Source: JAJYUU01 sp963822955 | GTDB taxonomy: Bacteria; Actinomycetota; Actinomycetes; Streptosporangiales; Streptosporangiaceae | Direction of reading: 5' to 3' | Assembly (NCBI GenBank): GCA_963822955.1 | Contig: CAWGJS010000002.1 | Location: 372,001 to 436,000 of the forward strand | DNA: 64,000 bases | In this document: positions 33,233-42,360 of the stretch, one piece after another | Numbering within the stretch: position 1 is the first letter of the stretch | How the letters are laid out: every line of letters begins with the position of its first letter | Translations under genes and position numbers: made by a program | Notes under the pieces: generated by a model | The model's input: the letters and a program-made list of their open reading frames with translations, nothing else | What the model was told of the DNA's origin: nothing | The model's database searches: none

Positions 33233-34297
33233 CTAGCCGGGAGCGCCCTGGCCGGGCTCAGCCGGCTGCGCGCCAGGCTCGGCAGGGCCGCTCTTGTCGT
33301 TCCGGTCATCGTCGCCGCCGTCCAGGCCGACAGACACCTGCTCCGGCGGCTGGACCGGGCGCCGGCCGCTGAGCTTGCGGATGCCATAGATCGGCGGCGG
33401 TGCCATGCGAGCGAACTGAGCGATCGCCGTGCCGACGATCGTTGCCTCGACGACGTGGTCCTTTCCGAACGGCACGATCGGGCACCGGCGCTCGGAGATC
33501 TGAGTCTTCGTCTCCCGTACCACCACGCCCTCGGCGCCCATCCTGACCAGGTCAAGCTCAAGCTCGTTCCGCGCGTCGGTGCGCGTCTGCCTGACCAGGT
33601 CGCTGTAGCCCTCGACCTCCACGTTCCCGGCGGTCCATCGGGTCTGGCCCTGGGTCAGCCAGTCGTCATGCCGGTAGCTGACGGCGACACCCAGCGCCAG
33701 CCCTACTGGCACGAAACCGTGCGCGACTAGCTTCGTGAAGTCCTGGCCCGAGAGGTCCGAAGCGAATGGCTGCGCGTGGCTGACCACGCCAGCCGCGCGG
33801 ACAGCCGTGCCGAATGCCTTGAACTCCAGCACGCCCTCGTCCTCGCCGAACGGCCCGATCGTCAGCGTGACGCCGATGACGCCGAGCCCGCCCAGTGCCG
33901 CGCACTCCGCCGTCATCCTGCTGATCGCGGCCCGGCGAGCCTGGTACAGCACCGACACCAGCCGCCGGGCCGAGCCGATCGCAGCGGCGCCCCTCGGCGG
34001 CACCACCGGGCCCGGCCCGAGCCACGGCCCGCTTCCTGGCGGCCGGTAGGCCCGGCTCCCCTCGCCGCGGTAGACGGCCATGCCGTACGGGCACTCTTCG
34101 TCGCCGGCGTCACCGACGTGATAGACGGCCGCGCCCAGGACCTGGCCGACGGGCTGGAAGCCGACCCTGGAGATCGCGGCGAACTCGCTGACATCCAGCG
34201 AGGAGCCCCAGCTGCGGGTGGTTCGCATCTCCGCCAGGCGCGCCTGCGCCGAGGGCGGCAGTCCGTGCCCGGGCACCTCGGGATGGGACATCGGCAT
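33233..34297 (-). CDS. Two-domain YbjQ-like protein, copy 3
   Basis: 354 residues with two copies of the YbjQ/heavy-metal-binding fold: one at about 35-175 (FAAISRVGFQPVGQVLGAAVYHVG...ALGGLGVIGVTLTIG) and one at 180-320 (SDLSGQDFTKLVAHGFVPVGLALG...MGAEGVVVRETKTQI). The C-terminal tail is acidic and proline-rich. Six bases after the next gene of the cluster. YbjQ-like proteins form rings; their role is unknown and metal binding is not proven. Confidence 0.78.
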   Translation of the reverse strand: MPMSHPEVPGHGLPPSAQARLAEMRTTRSWGSSLDVSEFAAISRVGFQPVGQVLGAAVYHVGDAGDEECPYGMAVYRGEGSRAYRPPGSGPWLGPGPVVPPRGAAAIGSARRLVSVLYQARRAAISRMTAECAALGGLGVIGVTLTIGPFGEDEGVLEFKAFGTAVRAAGVVSHAQPFASDLSGQDFTKLVAHGFVPVGLALGVAVSYRHDDWLTQGQTRWTAGNVEVEGYSDLVRQTRTDARNELELDLVRMGAEGVVVRETKTQISERRCPIVPFGKDHVVEATIVGTAIAQFARMAPPPIYGIRKLSGRRPVQPPEQVSVGLDGGDDDRNDKSGPAEPGAQPAEPGQGAPG

Positions 34298-34303
34298 CAG
34301 CCC

Positions 34304-35149
34304 TTATGCGTCGAGGCTGAGCACCATCGTCGGTGTCTGGATGATGTGGTCTTCGCGCAGCGGCCGTACGGCCGTCCCGATGGCAAAGAACTCAGTGGTG
34401 TGCGAGCCCCACGCGTGACTGTGCTGTCGCAGCTGCACGCCGACGATACCCTCGGCGGCCAGCTCCTCCGCCTCCGCCTGCATCCGGCTCATGGCCAGCT
34501 CGCGAGCATCGTACAGAGCCTGGGTGAACTGCTCGAGCTCGACGTTCCGCCCGATGTTGCCCATCTTGCTGCCGAGCTTCTGGTGCGCGATGTGATACAC
34601 GCACGACCCCATCACCATGCCGAGCGGCGCATAACCCGCGCGGATCAGCGTCCAGAAGTCCTGACCGGACAGGTCGGAGGTAAACGGCATGCCCTTGTTG
34701 TTGCGCCAGTTCGTGACGCCCCCGCCGCCTGCGCCAGGCTCCGCCACCACAGCGGTGCCCACCGCGATGAACTCCGCGATGTCAGCGCCGAACTCCTTCA
34801 GCTCCACATCCAGCCGGACGCCCACCACGCCATCCGCGCCCAGCGACTGTGCCTCGGCCTCCATCCGCGTCATCGCCAGCTCCCGCGCGTGATACATCGC
34901 CTGGGAGAGCACGTTGAGCTCCTGGCTCTGGCCCCAGCGGCCGATCTGCAAGCCGACGTGGTAGATCGAGCTCCCTAGTACCAGCCCGACTGGCCGGAAG
35001 CCGACCTCCCGCACCAGCAGGAACTCGTTCACCGACAGGTCCGAGGTGAAAATCGAGCCCGGCTGTCCTGGCCGCAGCTCGGCCAGCCTGCGCATCGCGT
35101 CCTGCGGGACTCCCAGCACCCCGAGGTCGGTGCCCTGCTGCTCAGTCAT
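34304..35149 (-). CDS. Two-domain YbjQ-like protein, copy 2
   Basis: 281 residues, the most compact of three tandem paralogues. Each domain has the pattern of a strand, G(F/Y)xPxGxVxGSxxYHxx, then a helix with ARELAMxRMxAEA and a strand (LGADGVVGVRLDV; LAAEGIVGVQLRQ). The pairing of ARELAM helices with AxGVxGV strands is the YbjQ hallmark. The function is unknown. Confidence 0.8.
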   Translation of the reverse strand: MTEQQGTDLGVLGVPQDAMRRLAELRPGQPGSIFTSDLSVNEFLLVREVGFRPVGLVLGSSIYHVGLQIGRWGQSQELNVLSQAMYHARELAMTRMEAEAQSLGADGVVGVRLDVELKEFGADIAEFIAVGTAVVAEPGAGGGGVTNWRNNKGMPFTSDLSGQDFWTLIRAGYAPLGMVMGSCVYHIAHQKLGSKMGNIGRNVELEQFTQALYDARELAMSRMQAEAEELAAEGIVGVQLRQHSHAWGSHTTEFFAIGTAVRPLREDHIIQTPTMVLSLDA

Positions 35150-35218
35150 CGCGCTCCTCAGCGTCGAGTTCGTGGTGCCCGTGGCGTGCGCACTGCCAGC
35201 GCGGGCGGTCGGAGAGTG

Positions 35219-36163
35219 TCATGGGCCAAGTCGCACCCGCGCGGCCTGCCGTCGCTGCGGATCGAGTGACATGATCGCCAGCGGGGGCTTGCCCGGACCC
35301 CGCGGCTTGCCGAAATGCGCAATCGCCGTGCCGATGATGGTCGCCTCGAGTACGTGGTCCCGGCGGCCTTCCTGGACCGGGCACTCGTGCTCGCCGACCC
35401 GGATCTCCATCTGCTGCAGCACCACGCCGTTCGCTCCGTGCCGGGCGACGTCGCGCTCTAGCTGGTGCCTGGCGTCGTGACGGGTGGTGTTCACCAGGTC
35501 GGTGTAGCCCTGGACCTCCGTATTGCCCGCCCCCCACCGGGTCTGGCTGACCGTCACCCAGTCATCGTGCCGGGCGCCGATCGAAATGCCGAGGACCAGC
35601 CCGACTGGCACCCAGCCGGCCAGGATGAGCTTGGCGAAGTCCTGGCCGGACAGGTCAGAGGTGAACGGCTCGCGCAGCTGGACACCGCCAGGCGCCCGCA
35701 CTGCCGTGCCGATGGCCTTGAACTCCAGGCCGCCCGCCGGGAAACTGCCGATCGTCAGCTTGACCCCGACCACGCCGTGGCCACCGAGTTCCTGGCACTC
35801 GCGGGTCATCCGGCCGATCGCCTGGCGCCTGGCCTCGTACATGGTGCGCACGAGCGGAGCGTAGGAGTTCAGCGAGCCGCTGCCGGACGTTGCGGTGACG
35901 GTGCTGTAAGGGGTCGCGGCCAGCACGCCGATCCGGCCTAGGCCGTACCCGCCGCCGTAGGCCGGGCAGCCGTATCCCCCGGTGTAACCGATGTTGTAGA
36001 CCGCGGCGCCTAGCACTTGCCCGACCGGCTCGAATCCGGTGCTCTTGATCGCGGTGAACTCATCGGCCGTCAGCGCCGATCCCCAGGTGCCGCTCCGCCG
36101 GATCTCGGCCATCCGCGCCTCAGCGACAGGCGGAAGGCTCTGGCCCGGGTCATCCACGGTCAC
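35219..36163 (-). CDS. Two-domain YbjQ-like protein, copy 1
   Basis: 314 residues from GTG 36163. It resembles copy 3 closely in layout: the first domain has a glycine- and tyrosine-rich insert (GYTGGYGCPAYGGGYG) and the second includes GARHDDWVTVSQTRWGAGNTEVQGY, matching HDDWLTQGQTRWTAGNVEVEGY of copy 3. First gene of the three-gene run; about 70 bases separate it from copy 2. Confidence 0.78.
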   Translation of the reverse strand: MTVDDPGQSLPPVAEARMAEIRRSGTWGSALTADEFTAIKSTGFEPVGQVLGAAVYNIGYTGGYGCPAYGGGYGLGRIGVLAATPYSTVTATSGSGSLNSYAPLVRTMYEARRQAIGRMTRECQELGGHGVVGVKLTIGSFPAGGLEFKAIGTAVRAPGGVQLREPFTSDLSGQDFAKLILAGWVPVGLVLGISIGARHDDWVTVSQTRWGAGNTEVQGYTDLVNTTRHDARHQLERDVARHGANGVVLQQMEIRVGEHECPVQEGRRDHVLEATIIGTAIAHFGKPRGPGKPPLAIMSLDPQRRQAARVRLGP

Positions 36164-36257
36164 CCTGCGCCCCCTTGTCGCGCTTTCTGCCGCTGTCTTC
36201 ACCCTACAAGACGGTGGGTCAGCTCCTGAGCAGCCCAGCCTGGTCAGCCTCGCGATC

Positions 36258-36458
36258 CTAGCTGTCGGCTTCCTCGCCTGGCCACCCGTCCTGAGCTTCC
36301 CACTCCTCGTTCCTGCGCTGCGCGATCTCCTGCCAGTGCTCGGCATCTTCCCTGGTCGCGTACGGCCCCAGCCGGTCCTTGCCCGGACAGCCCGGCCCTT
36401 GCTCCACCTCGTGATGCTTCAGGCAGAACCACCAGCTCTTGTCATCGCTCATGACCAT
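36258..36458 (-). CDS. Conserved small actinobacterial protein
   Basis: 66 residues (ATG 36458 or 36452). The pattern WWFCLKHHEVEQGPGCPGKDRLGPYATREDAEHWQ with CxxHH and GPGC suggests a small metal site, and it recurs in actinobacterial hypothetical proteins. It is transcribed divergently from map with a 14-base gap. Confidence 0.7.
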   Translation of the reverse strand: MVMSDDKSWWFCLKHHEVEQGPGCPGKDRLGPYATREDAEHWQEIAQRRNEEWEAQDGWPGEEADS

Positions 36459-36472
36459 TAGACTTCCAGATC

Positions 36473-37321
36473 ATGGCTGCTACCCTCCACCCCGGCCGGA
36501 TATCTCCGCCGCGCAGTGTGCCAGCGGGAATAGCCCGGCCAGAGTACGTGGGCCGGCGTGCCCCGCGCCTCGGCGAGCCGGACGTCAAGGATGCCGAGAC
36601 CATCGAGCGCATGCGGGTTGCGGGCCGCCTGGCCGCCCAGGCCCTCGTCGAGGTCGGGCGCCACGTCGCGCCGGGAGTCAGCACCGACGAGCTGGACCGG
36701 ATCGGCCACGAGTTCCTGATCGACCACGGCGCGTACCCCAGCACGCTGGGGTACCGCGGCTTTCCGAAGTCGCTGTGCACATCGCTGAATGAAGTCATCT
36801 GCCACGGCATCCCGGACGACACGATCGTCGCCGACGGCGACATCGTCAACATCGACATCACGGCGTTCATCGGCGGTGTCCACGGCGACACCAACGCGAC
36901 GTTCCTGGCCGGGACCGCAGACTCCGAATCGCGACTGCTCGTCGAGCGCACCCAGGAAGCGATGATGCGCGGGATCCGCGCCGTGGCTCCCGGCCGGCCG
37001 CTGAACGCGATCGGCCGGGTCATTGAGTCTTACGCGCGCCGGTTTGGCTACGGAGTGGTGCGGGACTTCACCGGCCACGGCATCGGCACGACGTTCCATT
37101 CCGGGCTGGTGGTGCCGCACTTCGACGACCCGGCCGTCGGCGTGATCATGGAACCCGGCATGACCTTCACTATCGAGCCAATGCTGACGGTCGGCACCGT
37201 GGAGTACGACATCTGGCCCGATGGCTGGACGGTGGTGACCGCGGACCGCAAGCGCACGGCGCAGTTCGAGCACACTGTCGTCGTCACCGCCGACGGCTAC
37301 GAGATCCTCACACTGCCCTGA
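36473..37321 (+). CDS. map: Methionine aminopeptidase, type I
   Basis: 282 residues. It removes the starting methionine from new proteins. The metal ligands are visible: Asp in NIDITAF, Asp in HGDTNATF, His in FTGHGIG, Glu in FTIEPM and Glu in QFEHTV. The N-terminal extension of about 35 residues (VPAGIARPEYVGR) is the known SH3-ligand-like extension of actinobacterial MetAP1c. Full length. Confidence 0.95.
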   Translation: MAATLHPGRISPPRSVPAGIARPEYVGRRAPRLGEPDVKDAETIERMRVAGRLAAQALVEVGRHVAPGVSTDELDRIGHEFLIDHGAYPSTLGYRGFPKSLCTSLNEVICHGIPDDTIVADGDIVNIDITAFIGGVHGDTNATFLAGTADSESRLLVERTQEAMMRGIRAVAPGRPLNAIGRVIESYARRFGYGVVRDFTGHGIGTTFHSGLVVPHFDDPAVGVIMEPGMTFTIEPMLTVGTVEYDIWPDGWTVVTADRKRTAQFEHTVVVTADGYEILTLP

Positions 37322-37356
37322 ACTGCACCCTGCCCTGAAGCGCGCTCGGCTGTTGC

Positions 37357-37671
37357 TTACCCGACTGCCGTCGGCACGCCGCGCGTGACCCTGGTTGGCG
37401 CCTCATCGACTGCATAGTCGCGGATCGTAAGGTCGGCGATGTTCGGATGCGATCCGACTGCTCTGCCCAGGTCGCTGGCAAGGAAAGTCTCATACGCGGC
37501 CCTGTCCTCCCACAGGTACACCCCGCCGCGCGCATCGCCCTCACCATGCAGCCAGACCTTGCTCACCAAGCCCGGCACCGCAGCGAACGCCGGCGCGAGC
37601 TCGTCGCAGGCCTGGGACCATCCGGCGTCATCGATGTCCTGGATTCGGTAGTCGAAGACTGAGATGTGCAT
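37357..37671 (-). CDS. YdhR-like monooxygenase/stress dimer protein
   Basis: 104 residues. The ferredoxin-like fold pattern PGLVSKVWLHGEGDARGGVYLWEDRAAYETFLAS matches the YdhR family of small dimeric proteins, thought to be related to monooxygenases. Located after map, convergent with it. The substrate is unknown. Confidence 0.75.
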   Translation of the reverse strand: MHISVFDYRIQDIDDAGWSQACDELAPAFAAVPGLVSKVWLHGEGDARGGVYLWEDRAAYETFLASDLGRAVGSHPNIADLTIRDYAVDEAPTRVTRGVPTAVG

Positions 37672-37768
37672 CGTGCCTCCCCCGACGGTCTACTCTTCCG
37701 ATGCTACGCCGGGCAATTAACGCGCGCGTCATCAATCAGGCGCTCTGGCAATGCCCGCCCGTCCAGGC

Positions 37769-40129
37769 TCAGCCCGCGGCGGCGCCCGGCCGGCGAGCCA
37801 GCCCGACGCCGGCGGGCCGTGCCGGCAGCCAGCTCGGCACGGGAGCCGCCGGTACCGGGAGCGGCGAGCCCTCGCACGCCAGGCTGCGCCCCGGCAGCCA
37901 GCTGAGCCAGCCCGGCAGGTACCAGGCCCAGTTGCCCAGCAGCGCCAGGGCGGCCGGCAGCACGACGCCGCGCACGATAGTGGCGTCAATGAGCACCGCA
38001 GCGGCCAGGCCGACGCCGAGCATCTTCACGTCGATCATCGACAGCGTCGCGAAGATCGAGAAGACCGCGACCATGATGATCGCGGCACTGGTCACGACTC
38101 CCGCGCTCTTGCCGACGCCGTCCACGATCGAGTCGGCGGCGCTTGCGCCGCCGGTCCAGAGCTCCCTGATCCGGCTGAGGATGAACACGTGATAGTCCAT
38201 GCTCAGGCCGAACAGCATCACGAATGTGAACAGCGGCACCCAGGGGACCAGCGCCCCGAACGAGGTGAAGCCGAACAGGCCCTGCAGGTGCCCATCCTGG
38301 AAGATCAGCGTCATCAGCCCGTAGGCACCGCCCACCGAGAGCAGGTTCAGCACGATCGATACAACCGGGATGGTCACGCTGCGGAACGCGCACATGAGCA
38401 GCACGAAGGCAAGCAGCGCCACGACACCGAATACCAGCGGCGTCCGCGAATCCAGCATGGACCGCAAGTCGTAGCTCGATGCCGTATTGCCGGTGACGGC
38501 GAAGTTAGCGCCAGGCACCTTGCCGATCGTTGACGGAAGGATCTTGTTCTCCAGCGTCAGCAACGCCGAGTCGGACGCCTTGCTGGTGCCATCGCCCGCG
38601 AGCGGGACCTCCACCACCAGCGCCTTGCCATGCGCCACCGCGGCAACGCGGACCGGACCGTGGATCGCGCCGCCCTTGCCAGCGTCGGCCCGCAGCGCAG
38701 CGAGCTGCGCCTGCATCGCCGGGCTCTCCAGGTGAGAGCCGCTGACGACGACGTCAGCCGGGGCCGGCTTGGCCGGGAAATCGTGCTGGATGTCAGCCAG
38801 CACCTGCACCACGCCGAGATTGCTGGGCAGGTCGATCGCCGGGTTCCCGATACGCATGCCCAGCGCCGGCGCGCTCAGCGCCAGCAGCGCGGCGGCCGCG
38901 ATGCAGCCAAGCAGCAGCGGCCTGCGCACCACCCGCCGGGCGAGGCCGGCCCACAGCCTGGACGGCTGCGGGTGCGTCAGGCGGCGGCCCAGGTACGGCA
39001 GCTGGCCCCGGTCGGCCCAGGGGCCGAGCCATGACAGCAGGGCCGGCAGGAAGAACAGCGAGCCGAGGACCGCGACCCCGACGACCATGATGGTGCCGAC
39101 TCCGATACCGGTGAAGATGTCAATCCCGGTCAGGAACAGCCCGGCCAGCGAGACCATGACGGTCAGCCCGGACACCAGGATGGCACGTCCCGAGGTCGCG
39201 GCGGCGATCCCGACGACGGCTTGCTCGCTGTGACCGTTCATCCTTTCCTCGCGCTCGCGGCGCAGGTAAAAGAGTGAGTAGTCGACCCCCACCGCCATCC
39301 CGATCACGAGCACCAGCTCCGAGGTACCTGAGCCGACGGGCAGCCAGCGACCCAGGATCCCCAGCAGCGAGACTGCGGTGACAACCGCGGTTCCGGCAAG
39401 CACGACCGGGATCCCCGCGGCGATCACCGCGCCGAAGACAGCGAGCAGCAGGATCAGCGTCAGCGGGATTGACGTCCACTCCGACTGCCGGAAATCCTGG
39501 CCGAGTACGGCGCTGGCAACGCGGTCGGTGCTTGCGTCGCCGGCCTCGCTGACAATCAGGCCAGGGTGAGCAGCCTGGATCTTCCGCACGGCCGCCAGGT
39601 CTGTCAGAACCGTGGTGTCGGCGGCTGCGTTCGGCCCCGCGACGTTGAACGTGACCAGGGCCACGGTCCCGTGCCGGGCCATCAGTCCGCGGGCGCCGGG
39701 CTGGTACGGCGCGCGGATGTCGTCGGCCGCCTGCGGCAGCGCGGCGAGTGCCGCCTCGACCTGCAATGTGGCGTGCTTCACCTCAGCCGCGGTGTGCCTT
39801 ACGTCTCTGGCAGCCGCCGCCGCCATGTGCCGCTCGCCTGCTCGGGCCCGAATCAGCACGCTCTCCGCTGGCGGCGTCACGACCCCGAGGTTCGTCAGGA
39901 CCTGCTCACCGCGCCCGGCCTGGCCGGGGTCATACTGCTGGACGCCGTTACCGGCGGCGAACTGGCCGGCGATGAAGGCGGCCGCCATGAATGCCAGCCA
40001 GGCAGCGACTGTGGTCTTGCGGTGCCTCACGCTCCAGCAGGCAACGCGCTCCACGACGGGCCGGTGGCGTGCCGGTACGCCGGCAGGGTGAAGCTCGCGA
40101 GGGAGCAGGCGCATGGTCGCTCTCTGCAT
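37769..40129 (-). CDS. MMPL/RND-family exporter
   Basis: About 786 residues; ATG 40129 or 40114 can start it. One membrane span near residue 30, then a large extracellular loop, five spans (including VLVIGMAVGVDYSLFYLRREREERMNG), a further loop, and a second bundle with LFGLSMDYHVFILSRIRE. The GVDYSLF and SMDYHVF pieces hold the Asp-Tyr pairs used for proton transfer. Such proteins export lipids or drugs. It ends in an Arg/Pro/Ala-rich tail. Confidence 0.9.
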   Translation of the reverse strand: MQRATMRLLPRELHPAGVPARHRPVVERVACWSVRHRKTTVAAWLAFMAAAFIAGQFAAGNGVQQYDPGQAGRGEQVLTNLGVVTPPAESVLIRARAGERHMAAAAARDVRHTAAEVKHATLQVEAALAALPQAADDIRAPYQPGARGLMARHGTVALVTFNVAGPNAAADTTVLTDLAAVRKIQAAHPGLIVSEAGDASTDRVASAVLGQDFRQSEWTSIPLTLILLLAVFGAVIAAGIPVVLAGTAVVTAVSLLGILGRWLPVGSGTSELVLVIGMAVGVDYSLFYLRREREERMNGHSEQAVVGIAAATSGRAILVSGLTVMVSLAGLFLTGIDIFTGIGVGTIMVVGVAVLGSLFFLPALLSWLGPWADRGQLPYLGRRLTHPQPSRLWAGLARRVVRRPLLLGCIAAAALLALSAPALGMRIGNPAIDLPSNLGVVQVLADIQHDFPAKPAPADVVVSGSHLESPAMQAQLAALRADAGKGGAIHGPVRVAAVAHGKALVVEVPLAGDGTSKASDSALLTLENKILPSTIGKVPGANFAVTGNTASSYDLRSMLDSRTPLVFGVVALLAFVLLMCAFRSVTIPVVSIVLNLLSVGGAYGLMTLIFQDGHLQGLFGFTSFGALVPWVPLFTFVMLFGLSMDYHVFILSRIRELWTGGASAADSIVDGVGKSAGVVTSAAIIMVAVFSIFATLSMIDVKMLGVGLAAAVLIDATIVRGVVLPAALALLGNWAWYLPGWLSWLPGRSLACEGSPLPVPAAPVPSWLPARPAGVGLARRPGAAAG

Positions 40130-40373
40130 GGAATCTCGGGAAGATGCGAGCCGCCAGAGCGCCAAGGGCAGGGATCACGCGACGGCTAATTCCGGCAACT
40201 GTAACCCGCCCGCGCACCTGGGTGAGCCCGCTATGCACCTGTCCGGCCAGTTCTTTACCTTGGCGGGAGCTTTTCCGCCGCATACTCCCAGCTAGCCCCC
40301 AGACTGCCCGGTATCAGGCTCCGGGCTGCGGCGCTGGCGGAGGCGCGGCGGCCGCAGTGACATGATGCTGCGC

Positions 40374-40982
40374 ATGGGTGAGCTGATCTTGATCAGGCAC
40401 GGCGAGACCCAGTGGAGCCAGTCCGGCCAGCACACCGGCCGGACTGACGTGCCGCTGACCGGCGAAGGCCGGGCCGCTGCGATGGCACTTCGGCCGGCCC
40501 TGGCTGCCCGGCACCCGATAGCGGCGTTCGTTAGCCCGGCCAGCAGAGCGATCCAGACTGCCGAGCTGGCCGGACTGAGCGGAGCCCAGGTCTACCCCGA
40601 CCTATGGGAGTGGGATTACGGCGGCTACGAGGGCCTGACCACCGATGAGATCAGGAAGCAGCGTCCGGCCTGGAATCTGTGGCGCGACGGCATCATCCCC
40701 GGCGACGCGGCTCATCCTGGCGAGAACATCGAGCAGGTCGGTGCCCGCACCGACGCTGTGCTCGGCCGGGTTCGGCCGCTGCTACATGACGGCGACGTCG
40801 CGCTGGTCGGGCACGGCCATCTGCTCCGGGTGCTGACTGCCCGCTGGCTCGGGTTGCCGCCGGCTGAGGGCAGCCTTTTCCGCCTGGACACCGGTACGGT
40901 CAGCACGCTCGGCAATGAGCGCGAGCAGCCAGTCATCAGCTCGTGGAACGTCCCGCCGGCTAGCCCGGCTGTCGCTGCCTAG
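40374..40982 (+). CDS. Histidine phosphatase (phosphoglycerate mutase-like)
   Basis: 202 residues from ATG 40374. The catalytic RHGE motif (LILIRHGETQWS) is at residue 9-12, followed by PLTGEGRAAA, SPASRAIQTAEL, and the second histidine in LVGHGHLLRVL. This is a branch 1 histidine phosphatase; the substrate, small phosphates or other, cannot be told. Confidence 0.88.
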   Translation: MGELILIRHGETQWSQSGQHTGRTDVPLTGEGRAAAMALRPALAARHPIAAFVSPASRAIQTAELAGLSGAQVYPDLWEWDYGGYEGLTTDEIRKQRPAWNLWRDGIIPGDAAHPGENIEQVGARTDAVLGRVRPLLHDGDVALVGHGHLLRVLTARWLGLPPAEGSLFRLDTGTVSTLGNEREQPVISSWNVPPASPAVAA

Positions 40983-40988
40983 CCGGTG

Positions 40989-41522
40989 TCAGAGCCGTGC
41001 GGGCGCCCGCTCCGCTTCGCGGCGCTCACGCATGGCGCGCACGGCCGGAAGCGCTGCAAAGTAGCTGCCCGCCGCCGCGATGCCGCCAATGCCGATGTCG
41101 ACCGACAGCCGGCCCTCCTTGGCCCAGTAGACGTCCTTCAGGTCAAGCAGGAGCGCGAACTCATCGACAATCAGCGCTAGGCCGCTGCCGTAACTCGTCG
41201 CGACCACCGGATGGGACCGGTAGCGTTCGTCGCCATGCACGGCCACCGCGCCAACGCCCGCCAGCATGGCGATGCCCCACATGTAGTGATGCAGGTGCTC
41301 GCCTCCCATGCTGAGGTTCCGGAACGGGCCCTTGCCGGCGCGGATGCTGTACGTGATGCCGCGGACAGCCCCGAACGTGGCACTAAACGAGATCCAGCTG
41401 GCGAGGGCCGCGCGCTGACCCTGATCCAGGTCGTCCCGCAGGACGCGGCGTAGCCGCGGGAAGAGCGTGGTCGACCGCTCGGAGGTACCGTCCGTCGCTG
41501 TAGGTCTCCTCGTGTCAGGCAT
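40989..41522 (-). CDS. Membrane protein, unknown
   Basis: 177 residues from ATG 41522, overlapping the methyltransferase stop by eight bases, so translationally coupled. Four hydrophobic spans: SWISFSATFGAVRGITYSI, a HHYMWGIAMLAGVGAVAVHG segment, a SGLALIVDEFALLLDL segment with charged residues, and IGIGGIAAAGSYFAALPAV. The HLHHYMWG and VDEFALLLDLKDVYW motifs recur in actinobacterial membrane proteins of unknown function. Confidence 0.72.
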   Translation of the reverse strand: MPDTRRPTATDGTSERSTTLFPRLRRVLRDDLDQGQRAALASWISFSATFGAVRGITYSIRAGKGPFRNLSMGGEHLHHYMWGIAMLAGVGAVAVHGDERYRSHPVVATSYGSGLALIVDEFALLLDLKDVYWAKEGRLSVDIGIGGIAAAGSYFAALPAVRAMRERREAERAPARL

Positions 41523-42327
41523 TGACCGCGATCCCGAACATCGAGGACCTGTCGGCATGTGCACAGGTAAGCGTCCGGTATCCCGGATGCCGCCGGGCAA
41601 AGGCTGCAAAACCAGCGTGCATCGAGATGTCATCCACCAGCATGACTCCGCCTGGCGGCATCTTCGCGGCGGCCTGCTCCATCTCGAACACCGTGTTCCT
41701 CGCAGTGTGCAGACTGTCGTGGATGAACATCTCGACGTGGCCGAGGTCGGCGACCAGCGAAGGCAGCCGCTGCCGGCTTGAGCCTTCCAGATACGACCAC
41801 CGCCCGCGGCACGCATCCGTGACGGCCGCGCCCGTCTCGGCATGCAGTCGATGATCGAAGGGGAACGGCAGGTCAATACTCCACAGGTGCCCGCAGTTGT
41901 TCTGCCGCATGGCCTCGAGCACGATCCGGCTCGTGACGCCGTGCGCGACGCCCGTCTCGATCACGACCTCGGGCCGGGTATGCACGACCGTGCACCACAC
42001 AGCCCGGCACAGCGAACTGTCGGCGTCGGCATACCAGCCGTAGGTGTTGTCCCGGCCGAACCCCCACCCTCGAGCAGACAGCAGAGCGCCGACTTCCACC
42101 ATGAGCTGATCGAGGCGCTGACCTTCCGGGCACGGCCACTCAGCGCCAAGCAGGCTGTGCAGATGCTCCTGCCAGGCCTCGTCGGCCGCATCCCCGCGGA
42201 ATCCGATGTTCGCGCGCGCCTGCCGGAGCTCTCCCGGCAGGGCTCGGCTCACCCGGACTGGATCGATAGCGAACGTGCGCAGCAGCCGCACTATGCGCTG
42301 CCTGCGACTAGCTTCCCCCCACGACAC
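41515..42327 (-). CDS. Class I SAM-dependent methyltransferase
   Basis: 270 residues. The SAM-binding part has VVIETGVAHGVTSRIVLEAM and GHLWSIDLPFP, and DSLHTARNTVFEM with MPPGGVMLVDDIS, which fits the Methyltransf_24 (cephalosporin hydroxylase-like) group. The substrate is unknown. It is followed by a coupled membrane protein gene. Confidence 0.8.
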   Translation of the reverse strand: MSWGEASRRQRIVRLLRTFAIDPVRVSRALPGELRQARANIGFRGDAADEAWQEHLHSLLGAEWPCPEGQRLDQLMVEVGALLSARGWGFGRDNTYGWYADADSSLCRAVWCTVVHTRPEVVIETGVAHGVTSRIVLEAMRQNNCGHLWSIDLPFPFDHRLHAETGAAVTDACRGRWSYLEGSSRQRLPSLVADLGHVEMFIHDSLHTARNTVFEMEQAAAKMPPGGVMLVDDISMHAGFAAFARRHPGYRTLTCAHADRSSMFGIAVNA

Positions 42328-42360
42328 ACCAGCAGCGTAGATGACGCGCCTGGCCAGCGC

